From NCBI GenBank assembly GCA_024762795.1, contig JANTGS010000008.1, positions 1-58,937 of the forward strand: DNA of 58,937 nt. Reading direction: 5' to 3'. This DNA is from Flavobacteriaceae bacterium (GTDB taxonomy: Bacteria; Bacteroidota; Bacteroidia; Flavobacteriales; Flavobacteriaceae). Below, in pieces: positions 49,898 to 56,812 of the stretch (its first letter is position 1; every line of letters starts with the position of its first letter). Made by a program: the position numbers and the translations under genes. The notes below the pieces were generated by a model. The model had not been told where the DNA came from and did no database searches. It saw nothing but the letters and a program-made list of their open reading frames with translations.

Positions 49898-50353
49898 ATG
49901 AAAAAATTATTTCTGTTAACATTCATTTTTACATTGAGTATAACTTCTGCCCTGGCTCAACACCATGACAGAAAAGAACGGATGCGGGCTTTTAAAACCG
50001 CTTTTATAACTGAAAGACTTGATCTGAGCCCCAAAGAAGCAGAAAAATTCTGGCCGGTCTACAATAAATATTCCGAAAGTTTATACAACCTAAAAGTTGT
50101 TGAACTCAGAAAAAAACAAATGAAGATCAGAGAAAAAGGAGGTATCGATGCCCTTACCGATCAGGAAGCAAAAGATTATTTGCAAGTACTGATTAACAAT
50201 GAAAAAGAACTTACTGATATTAAATTGAAATTATTTAATGATCTAAAAAAAATACTTCCTCCAAAAAAGATCCTGCTACTCTATCAGGCCGAACACGACT
50301 TTAACCGCAAATTACTGGAAGAGTACCGAAGGAAACATGCTGCAAGAAAGTAA
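49898..50353 (+). CDS. Spy/CpxP-like periplasmic protein of the sigma operon
   Basis: 151 residues with a signal peptide ending ALAQ (residue 21). The mature protein is helical and charged, with the pattern 'FITERLDLSPKEAEKFWPVYNKY' (in part) typical of the sensor-like proteins next to Bacteroidota ECF sigma genes, related in shape to the Spy/LTxxQ family. It may sense envelope state or metal (HHDRKE near the mature N-terminus). It starts 13 bases after the membrane protein gene and is the last gene of the operon. Confidence 0.82.
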   Translation: MKKLFLLTFIFTLSITSALAQHHDRKERMRAFKTAFITERLDLSPKEAEKFWPVYNKYSESLYNLKVVELRKKQMKIREKGGIDALTDQEAKDYLQVLINNEKELTDIKLKLFNDLKKILPPKKILLLYQAEHDFNRKLLEEYRRKHAARK

Positions 50354-50361
50354 AGATTGTA

Positions 50362-50369
50362 TATATTTG
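50362..50369 (+). promoter_or_regulatory. Orphan -7 element (TATATTTG)
   Basis: Exact TAnnTTTG match with no gene downstream on the plus strand; it points into 250 bases of non-coding DNA. Confidence 0.3.
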
Positions 50370-50484
50370 TTGATGCGGAGCTTATTTAGAATTTGAAATT
50401 TAATCAGTATTATCTGAAGGAAAGACATTCTTTTAATTCTATAAAAATTTTATTCTCTGATGATATGATATAGTATCAAAAGAA

Positions 50485-50560
50485 CCCCGTTTACACGGGG
50501 ATGACAGTCTTAGGTAGAACACATTTTAAAACGATATCATTCCCTTGAAAAAAGGAATCT
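50485..50560. repeat. REP-like hairpins in the gap after the sigma operon
   Basis: CCCCGT-TTAC-ACGGGG (50485-50500) followed by ATGACAG, and a second hairpin ATTCCCTT-GAAA-AAAGGAAT at about 50539-50558. Both resemble the dispersed 'GGAATGACA'-type intergenic repeats of this phylum. The first could also serve to end transcription of the sigma operon. Confidence 0.55.
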
Positions 50561-50620
50561 TTTACTACATTTCCCAAACCTGATTAAAATCTTTATTTAG
50601 GAGTACTTTTGGCTCATAAC

Positions 50621-51568
50621 TTAAAACTCTACTTCCCCCATCTCCTTCTGAGCTGATATAAATTCTGAAATGATCTCTTTAATAATAGTTCCTGCAGGCT
50701 TAATCTGATGAATCAGTCCGGCCACCTGACCAATTTCCAGTTCTCCTTCTTCAAGATCTCCTTCAAACATACCCAGTTTTGCTCTTGCCCTTCCCAATAG
50801 TTCAATCATCTCTTCAACACCTGCTTTTTGATCATATAAAGCCTGAATCCTGTGATAGAATTCATTTTTGATCAAGCGTACCGGGATGAGTTCTTTTAAA
50901 GTAAGATCCGTTCCGCCATCTTCAGTCTCTACAACTTTCTTTTTAAAATTAACATGTGCCGATGATTCTTCACTCGCAACAAACCGGCTGCCCATCTGTA
51001 CTCCATCAGCCCCCAGAGCCATAGCTGCCAGCATACCTCTTCCTGTACCAATACCTCCGGCTGCAATCAACGGAATTTTTAACTTTTCTTTTACCATGGG
51101 AATCAAGGTAAAGCTTGTAGTTTCTTCTTTGCCATTATGTCCTCCCGCTTCAAAACCTTCAGCTACCACTGCATCTACCCCGGCATCCTGTGCTTTTAGC
51201 GCAAATTTTACACTGCTTACAACATGAGCCACTTTAATCCCTTTTCCCTGAAGGAATGAAGTATATAATTTAGGATTCCCGGCTGATGTAAAGACAATCC
51301 TTACCTTTTCATCAACAATGATCTTCAGGATCTCTTCAAGATCCGGATAAAAAAGGGGAATATTCACTCCAAAAGGTTTATCAGTAGCTTTTTTACATTT
51401 TTGAATATGTTCACTCAAAACATCCGGATACATCGATCCGGCTCCAATCAAACCTAATCCGCCTGCATTGCTTACCGCAGAAGCCAGTTTATACCCGCTT
51501 ACCCAGATCATTCCGCCCTGAATGACAGGATATTTAATTTTAAAAAGTTTAGTGATCTTATTTTGCAT
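50621..51568 (-). CDS. Nitronate monooxygenase/FabK-like flavin enzyme
   Basis: 315 residues, FMN-binding TIM barrel of the 2-nitropropane-dioxygenase family. Seen: 'YPVIQGGMIWVSGYKLASAVSNAGGLG' (in part), 'VAEGFEAGGHNG' with the conserved His, 'PLIAAGGIGTGRGMLAAMALGADGVQMGSRF' (in part). FabK-type enoyl-ACP reductases share this fold, and the sequence does not clearly separate the two. It stands 68 bases downstream of mnmA on the same strand. Confidence 0.85.
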   Translation of the reverse strand: MQNKITKLFKIKYPVIQGGMIWVSGYKLASAVSNAGGLGLIGAGSMYPDVLSEHIQKCKKATDKPFGVNIPLFYPDLEEILKIIVDEKVRIVFTSAGNPKLYTSFLQGKGIKVAHVVSSVKFALKAQDAGVDAVVAEGFEAGGHNGKEETTSFTLIPMVKEKLKIPLIAAGGIGTGRGMLAAMALGADGVQMGSRFVASEESSAHVNFKKKVVETEDGGTDLTLKELIPVRLIKNEFYHRIQALYDQKAGVEEMIELLGRARAKLGMFEGDLEEGELEIGQVAGLIHQIKPAGTIIKEIISEFISAQKEMGEVEF

Positions 51569-51635
51569 AAGAATTTATTTTAAAATGTTTAGCCAAACAA
51601 ATTTAAAATAAATATCTGGATAAAAAGAAAACCCG

Positions 51636-52823
51636 CTAAGAGATCACTCCTGAGCCCAGTAATTCGTCATCATGATACCAGGCAACAAACTGGCCCTCTG
51701 AAATAGCCGATTGTGCCTCTTCAAATTCTACAAAGAGTCCGCTATGGTATTTATAAAGCCTTGCTTTTTCCAGTTTTTGTCGATATCGTATCCTCGCCTC
51801 TACTTCCATCTCCTCACTATCTTTTATTTCAAGATCCGGTCTTACCCAATGAATATCTTCATTTTGGACTTTCAAGACATTTCTGTACAATCCGGGATGT
51901 GATTTCCCTTCGCCGGTATAGATCACATTTTCTTTTACATCAGTATCGATTACAAACAAGGGTTCAACCGTTCCTCCCACTGCCAGGCCTTTTCGCTGAC
52001 CTTTGGTGAAATAATGTGCCCCGTGATGTTTGCCCATGATCTTACCATCTTCTACAGAATAGGTATATTTTTTACTAAAAAATTCCAGTTCTTCTTCCTT
52101 ATTCTTAAACTCAGGAATCTTTCTGTCGTAAATGGGAGAATCCTTCGGAATATCAACAATGATCCCTTCTTTGGGTTTTAGCTGTTGTTGAAGGAATTCC
52201 GGTAAACGAACCTTTCCAATAAAACACAAGCCTTGTGAATCTTTTTTCCCGGCAGTGACCAGATCGAGTTCTGAGGCAATGGCCCTAACCTCCGGTTTGG
52301 TCAATTCTCCTATAGGAAATAATGATTTTTCGAGCTGTTCCTGCGAGAGCTGACATAAAAAATAGGACTGATCCTTATTATCATCTTTCCCGGCAAGCAA
52401 TTGATAAACAGTCTCTCCATCTTTCTGAACTTGTGATTTACGACAATAATGTCCTGTAGCTACAAAATCGGCTCCGAGTCCAAGAGCAATATTCATAAAG
52501 ACATCAAATTTGATCTCACGATTGCATAAAACATCAGGATTTGGCGTTCTGCCCATTTCGTATTCACGAAACATATAATCTACGATGCGCTCTTTGTATT
52601 GTCCACTAAGATCGACTACCTGAAAAGGAATTCCAAGCTTTTCTGCCACAAGCATCGCATCATTGCTATCTTCCAGCCATGGACATTCATTGGAGATCGT
52701 TACCGTATCATCATGCCAGTTCTTCATAAAAAGACCAATCACTTCATAGCCCTGTTCTTTTAACAAATATGCTGCCACACTCGAATCTACTCCACCCGAT
52801 AAGCCTACTACAACTCTCTTCAT
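51636..52823 (-). CDS. mnmA: tRNA-specific 2-thiouridylase
   Basis: 395 residues. Adenylates and thiolates U34 of tRNA-Lys, -Glu and -Gln. PP-loop '[17 protein letters not shown]' at the N-terminus, the first catalytic Cys in '[14 protein letters not shown]', the second in '[15 protein letters not shown]', and the C-terminal '[11 protein letters not shown]' barrel. Sulfur would come from a cysteine desulfurase such as the one at 22.8 kb. Promoter at 52842-52849. Confidence 0.97.
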   Translation of the reverse strand: MKRVVVGLSGGVDSSVAAYLLKEQGYEVIGLFMKNWHDDTVTISNECPWLEDSNDAMLVAEKLGIPFQVVDLSGQYKERIVDYMFREYEMGRTPNPDVLCNREIKFDVFMNIALGLGADFVATGHYCRKSQVQKDGETVYQLLAGKDDNKDQSYFLCQLSQEQLEKSLFPIGELTKPEVRAIASELDLVTAGKKDSQGLCFIGKVRLPEFLQQQLKPKEGIIVDIPKDSPIYDRKIPEFKNKEEELEFFSKKYTYSVEDGKIMGKHHGAHYFTKGQRKGLAVGGTVEPLFVIDTDVKENVIYTGEGKSHPGLYRNVLKVQNEDIHWVRPDLEIKDSEEMEVEARIRYRQKLEKARLYKYHSGLFVEFEEAQSAISEGQFVAWYHDDELLGSGVIS

Positions 52824-52841
52824 TTTACAAATTTAAGGATG

Positions 52842-52849
52842 CAAAAATA
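52842..52849 (-). promoter_or_regulatory. -7 promoter element of mnmA (TATTTTTG on minus strand)
   Basis: Exact TAnnTTTG match on the minus strand, 18 bases before the start codon. Confidence 0.6.
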
Positions 52850-52914
52850 CGAAATAATAGATTAATCTTTTTTAGAAAACTGCAAGTAAAATCAATAGAT
52901 CTAATGAGGGGAGA

Positions 52915-53385
52915 TCATTCCGTCTCCAGACGATAGGTTTTATGGCAAGCAATACAATTATTGGTTAGCTCAGATAATTGTCTGATGGTGGTAGATCTTT
53001 TAAAATTTACTTTGGCACTATCGGCAATGGTCTGAAAAATATCATGCCCTTTAAAACCCATTTGCTTACATTGGAGGGGAGATAATTTTAGTAACCGAAC
53101 GGGAGTTTCCTGTAATGAAATATCACCTTGCCGGGTTGCTGCCGATATTATTTTTTGAGGATCATTCTCAGCCAATCCGTTTTGAATTTCATTAATTACC
53201 TCCAGATAATCTCTCATCTCACTTAAAACCAGCTTTTTAAGATCCGGAGCATATTTTACTACAACACGATTGTCTTCGGGTAGTTTTACCATTTCAGTTC
53301 CCGTGAATAATAAGATGTATCCAAGAACTGCCACTAAGGTTAATAAAATAATATTGGTAATAATGAAAAATCTCTTTGTAAACAT
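52915..53385 (-). CDS. Membrane-anchored cytochrome c'-like protein
   Basis: 156 residues. One N-terminal membrane helix (about 7-27) anchors a helical periplasmic domain with a single haem motif C144-I-A-C147-H148 only eight residues from the C-terminus, followed by KTYR. A C-terminal CxxCH followed by x-x-[YF]-R is the hallmark of the four-helix cytochrome c'/c556 group, which bind NO or CO or carry electrons. Length and helical content fit. CcsBA at 25.8-29 kb would attach the haem. Promoter at 53408-53415. Confidence 0.75.
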   Translation of the reverse strand: MFTKRFFIITNIILLTLVAVLGYILLFTGTEMVKLPEDNRVVVKYAPDLKKLVLSEMRDYLEVINEIQNGLAENDPQKIISAATRQGDISLQETPVRLLKLSPLQCKQMGFKGHDIFQTIADSAKVNFKRSTTIRQLSELTNNCIACHKTYRLETE

Positions 53386-53407
53386 AACAGCGCCTTAAAA
53401 TTTCCGG

Positions 53408-53415
53408 CAAATATA
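53408..53415 (-). promoter_or_regulatory. -7 promoter element (TATATTTG on minus strand) of the cytochrome gene
   Basis: Exact TAnnTTTG match on the minus strand, 22 bases before the start codon. Confidence 0.55.
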
Positions 53416-53461
53416 TGCTTATTTAGAATATTTCCAAATAATAAATCCTTTTTCTTAAAAA

Positions 53462-54169
53462 CTACTTTTGCCTTTCAGGTTTTAATGCAGGCTGTTCGGT
53501 ACTAACCAGCTCTCCATCTACATAATTTTCCCAGGTACCCACACGCAGATCATCTTTAAACTGACCTTTTTTGATCAGATCACCCGTCTTTCTGCTGTAA
53601 TAAGCTGCTTTCCCGTTGAGCATTCCGTTCTTATAATTGAAATCATAGATTAGGTGTCCTTTAATGGCATATTTTTTATAATTACCTTCCAGTTTTCCAT
53701 TTTTATAATGGGCTACTTCAGTAGGACTACCATCGGGATAAAAGGTTTTATAGTCGCCTTCCAGCTTTCCGTTTGTATAATTTTCTTCACTCATAACAGA
53801 CTTACCATCAGTATGATAATAAAGCCATTTTCCTACTCTTTTTTTCCCCTGCATCTTACCTTCACTTTCAAGAACCCCTTGATCATTAAAAAATTTTACA
53901 TCTGCCAGATCATCATTGGTATGGTACTTTTTTATTATAACAGGAAAATCAGAAGTGGCCGGTGAGTAATATTTAAATGTCCCCACTTCTTTTCCATGCT
54001 CAAATTTTCCATGGTAACGAATACGGTTATTATCCCAGTATTTTTTCCATACACCATCCCGTTTACCATTCGCATCAAGTTTATTGTATTCGGTCTGGGC
54101 AAATATGCCTGAAATAAAAAACAACAGAACAGCTGTAAATATCAATCTCATACTCTTATATAGGGTCAT
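53462..54169 (-). CDS. MORN-repeat/YwqK-like exported protein
   Basis: 235 residues with a signal peptide ending IFAQ (about residue 25). The mature part is a series of about eight to nine MORN/YwqK-type repeats of roughly 20-23 residues with the pattern G-x-x-x-G-x-[WY]-x-x-[YF]: 'NGKRDGVWKKYWDNN', 'HGKEVGTFKYYS', 'QGKKRVGKWLYYHTDG', 'NGKLEGDYKTFYPDG', 'NGKLEGNYKKYAIKG', 'NGMLNGKAAYYS' and 'KDDLRVGTWENYVDG'. Likely a beta-rich periplasmic or surface protein; function unknown. Confidence 0.85.
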   Translation of the reverse strand: MTLYKSMRLIFTAVLLFFISGIFAQTEYNKLDANGKRDGVWKKYWDNNRIRYHGKFEHGKEVGTFKYYSPATSDFPVIIKKYHTNDDLADVKFFNDQGVLESEGKMQGKKRVGKWLYYHTDGKSVMSEENYTNGKLEGDYKTFYPDGSPTEVAHYKNGKLEGNYKKYAIKGHLIYDFNYKNGMLNGKAAYYSRKTGDLIKKGQFKDDLRVGTWENYVDGELVSTEQPALKPERQK

Positions 54170-54203
54170 TTTTTTAATAATTAAAAATAAAATTACTTAT
54201 CAT

Positions 54204-54250
54204 AAGGTGTAAAAATATGAATTTTTTATAATTTTGAACGTTTACACCTT
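54204..54250. promoter_or_regulatory. 10-bp inverted repeat flanking a promoter
   Basis: AAGGTGTAAA (54204-54213) and TTTACACCTT (54241-54250) are exact inverted copies 27 bases apart. A -7 element TAATTTTG (54229-54236) for the rightward genes lies between them. Position in the divergent region suggests an operator pair or a regulatory hairpin in the 5' leader. Confidence 0.6.
54229..54236 (+). promoter_or_regulatory. -7 promoter element (TAATTTTG)
   Basis: Exact TAnnTTTG match, 30 bases before the ATG of the 47-residue membrane protein and inside the inverted repeat. Confidence 0.55.
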
Positions 54251-54265
54251 TGATATATTGTAAGT

Positions 54266-54409
54266 ATGCGCGATTCAAATTTTTGGTTCTATTTTATTAT
54301 GATCGTTGTTATTGGTCATTTTATTGCCGGTTTTGTCTATTTGATCTATAAACTTTCTCCCAGAAAAAAAGATAAGTCTGAAAAAGATGAACAGAAAAGA
54401 TCTGATTGA
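54266..54409 (+). CDS. 47-residue single-span membrane protein
   Basis: ATG to TGA gives 47 residues: MRDSNFWFYF, a hydrophobic helix (IMIVVIGHFIAGFVYLIY) with a central His, then a highly charged tail (SPRKKDKSEKDEQKRSD), predicting a cytoplasmic C-terminus. It overlaps the next gene by 23 bases in a different frame, so translation of the two may be coupled. A -7 element lies 30 bases upstream. Confidence 0.6.
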   Translation: MRDSNFWFYFIMIVVIGHFIAGFVYLIYKLSPRKKDKSEKDEQKRSD

Positions 54410-54947
54410 TAAACTGAATTCTTTTACCACTGCTGAGAGGAGCAACCGGGATAAAGCAGCAGAATTTGTATTAGACCATGAGGAATTATTCCCCTATCTT
54501 ATTAAACTCACTTTTGAAGAACAAGGCAGGTTATCCGTAAAAAGCGCATGGATACTTGAATTGGTCTGCATTCAGAAACTCAGTCTTATTTATCCTTTCC
54601 TCGATTTTTTTAGTTCACACATGAAAAATATTTCGGATGAAAGTGCTTTACGGCCTCTTTCAAAAGTGATCAGTTTTATTACAAACGAATATTATATTGT
54701 TAAAAATCCTGAGATCCTTACCAAATTAACACAAGCTGCCAAAGAACAACTGATTGAGGTGAGTTTTGATTGCCTTATTGAAGATCATAAGATCGCTGCA
54801 CAGGTTTTTGCCATGGATAGCCTATACGACCTGGGTAAAGAATTCAGCTGGATTCATCCGGAATTAAAACAGATCTTACTTCAAAATCTGCCCAAAGGAA
54901 GTAAAGGATATCAATCACACGCAAAAAAGATCCTTAAACTGCTTTGA
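54387..54947 (+). CDS. Helical hypothetical protein upstream of purB
   Basis: 186 residues, no signal peptide or membrane segment, mainly helical with HEAT-like spacing of hydrophobic residues ('SAWILELVCIQKLSLIYPFLDFF' in part; 'AAQVFAMDSLYDLGKE'). No recognised catalytic motif. Proteins of this type sit beside adenylosuccinate lyase in other Flavobacteriia as far as I recall, which hints at a conserved but unknown partnership. It overlaps the 47-residue gene and ends 66 bases before purB. Confidence 0.78.
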   Translation: MNRKDLIDKLNSFTTAERSNRDKAAEFVLDHEELFPYLIKLTFEEQGRLSVKSAWILELVCIQKLSLIYPFLDFFSSHMKNISDESALRPLSKVISFITNEYYIVKNPEILTKLTQAAKEQLIEVSFDCLIEDHKIAAQVFAMDSLYDLGKEFSWIHPELKQILLQNLPKGSKGYQSHAKKILKLL

Positions 54948-54985
54948 AATGTTTTTTTATTCACTGATAATTTAACTTAAAAACT

Positions 54986-54993
54986 TACTTTTG
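54986..54993 (+). promoter_or_regulatory. -7 promoter element of purB (TACTTTTG)
   Basis: Exact TAnnTTTG match, 21 bases before the purB ATG. Confidence 0.6.
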
Positions 54994-55013
54994 CTTTTTT
55001 TAAAATTATAAAG

Positions 55014-56357
55014 ATGGATTTGACAAGTTTAAATGCGATTTCTCCCATAGATGGAAGATACCGAAGTAAAACCGAAGCACTGGCTCCTTTTTTTTCTGAG
55101 GAAGCTTTAATAAAATACCGTGTAAAAGTTGAAATTGAATATTTTATTGCACTTTGTGAGATTCCTCTGCCCCAGCTTATAGATTTTGACAACTCAGTTT
55201 TTAATCAACTGAGAAAAATTTATAATAATTTCACTTCCTCTGATGCACAAAAGATCAAGGATATTGAAAAAATAACCAACCATGATGTGAAAGCGGTTGA
55301 ATATTTTATAAAAGAGGCGTTTGATCAACTCAAATTACACAAATTCAAAGAGTTTATTCACTTCGGACTCACCTCACAGGACATCAACAATACAGCTACT
55401 CCACTCTTGATCAAGGATGCTTTTAAAGAAGTCTATCAGCCTCAGCTTCAAACTCTTGAAAACAGACTTAACGAACTGGCTGACGACTGGAAAGCAATTC
55501 CCATGCTGGCGAAAACTCACGGACAACCGGCCTCTCCTACCCTTTTGGGGAAAGAGATCAGGGTTTTTTCAGAAAGGATCAGTCAACAAAAGAATTTGCT
55601 TGAAAAGATTCCCTTCGCTGCCAAATTTGGTGGTGCTACCGGAAATTTTAATGCCCATCATGTTGCCTATCCGGAGATCAACTGGAAAGATTTCGGGAAA
55701 CATTTTGTAGAAAATATTTTAGCTCTCCACCACTCTTTTCCTACAACCCAGATTGAACATTATGATCATCTGGCAGCATTTTTTGATGCTTTAAAAAGGA
55801 TCAATACCATCATCGTCGATCTTGACAGAGATGTTTGGCAATACATCTCTATGGGCTATTTTAAGCAAAAGATCAAAAAAGGGGAAGTAGGCTCTTCGGC
55901 CATGCCACATAAAGTAAACCCCATTGATTTTGAAAACAGTGAAGGAAATATGGGATTAGCCAACGCAATTTTTGAGCATTTATCGGCAAAACTTCCTATT
56001 TCACGACTCCAAAGAGATCTTACCGATTCAACTGTTTTAAGAAATGTTGGGATCCCTTTCGGGCATACACTTATCGGATTCCAATCTACATTAAAAGGTT
56101 TAAATAAATTACTTTTGAATGAGGAAGCCATAGAAAATGATCTTGAAAATAACTGGGCTGTGGTGGCAGAAGCCATTCAAACCATTCTCCGGCGTGAAGC
56201 TTATCCCAATCCGTATGAGGCCTTAAAAGGATTAACAAGAACCAACAAAAAGATCGATCACCAGTCTATCTCTACATTTATAGATACCCTGAAGATCACT
56301 GAAGATCTTAAAAAAGAATTAAAAAATATAACTCCGGAAAATTATACCGGAATTTAA
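55014..56357 (+). CDS. purB: Adenylosuccinate lyase
   Basis: 447 residues. Acts twice in purine synthesis, releasing fumarate from SAICAR and from adenylosuccinate. Seen: 'SPIDGRYRSKTEAL', 'HFGLTSQDINNTATPLLI', 'AKTHGQPASPTLLGKE', and the superfamily signature 'GSSAMPHKVNPIDFENSEGN' near residue 290. This is the longer PurB form resembling the E. coli enzyme. It has its own promoter. The fumarate product can be used by the FumC encoded at 15.7 kb. Confidence 0.96.
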   Translation: MDLTSLNAISPIDGRYRSKTEALAPFFSEEALIKYRVKVEIEYFIALCEIPLPQLIDFDNSVFNQLRKIYNNFTSSDAQKIKDIEKITNHDVKAVEYFIKEAFDQLKLHKFKEFIHFGLTSQDINNTATPLLIKDAFKEVYQPQLQTLENRLNELADDWKAIPMLAKTHGQPASPTLLGKEIRVFSERISQQKNLLEKIPFAAKFGGATGNFNAHHVAYPEINWKDFGKHFVENILALHHSFPTTQIEHYDHLAAFFDALKRINTIIVDLDRDVWQYISMGYFKQKIKKGEVGSSAMPHKVNPIDFENSEGNMGLANAIFEHLSAKLPISRLQRDLTDSTVLRNVGIPFGHTLIGFQSTLKGLNKLLLNEEAIENDLENNWAVVAEAIQTILRREAYPNPYEALKGLTRTNKKIDHQSISTFIDTLKITEDLKKELKNITPENYTGI

Positions 56358-56405
56358 TTGGATTTTAAGTAAATTGCACCTCCTTAAGAGTTGCTTAAAA
56401 ATAAC

Positions 56406-56732
56406 ATGAAAAAACAGATTCTCCATAGAATTACAGCTTTATTGTTCCTGACAATTGTTCTGGTTCCGATTTCAATTCAGTTTGTACATTCTTTCCAGGA
56501 ACATCATTTCCGGTCTGTCTTATCTGATCAATATGATCAAATACAAAAGGTAGAGAAGAGTTGTGCTTCATTTCATCAACAGATCAATTTTAATGCTATT
56601 GATCTTTCTTTTCATTTTGAACTTAAATCTTTTCAATACATAACTCCTGATATTCAATTACCAGATACCCAAAAGATCAGGAATTATTCAGGACAAAAAT
56701 CTTCAAGGGGTCCTCCCACTTCATTTGTATAG
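56406..56732 (+). CDS. Small exported protein upstream of a TonB receptor
   Basis: 108 residues from ATG 56406; a TTG at 56391 would add five. The N-terminal hydrophobic segment (about 8-25) is followed by His-rich and single-Cys pieces ('HSFQEHHF', 'CASFHQQINF', 'LSFHFELKSFQYI'). Small His/Cys-containing secreted proteins of this kind often precede metal-related TonB receptors in Flavobacteriia, which I take as a hint of a metal role. No named domain. The receptor gene starts 80 bases later. Confidence 0.65.
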   Translation: MKKQILHRITALLFLTIVLVPISIQFVHSFQEHHFRSVLSDQYDQIQKVEKSCASFHQQINFNAIDLSFHFELKSFQYITPDIQLPDTQKIRNYSGQKSSRGPPTSFV

Positions 56733-56812
56733 AAAAAAGTGGCCTGATATATCTCAGCCGCTTAAAAGAATGTAAACAACTCTGTTAAAACAAATTATCT
56801 AAATATTTACAA

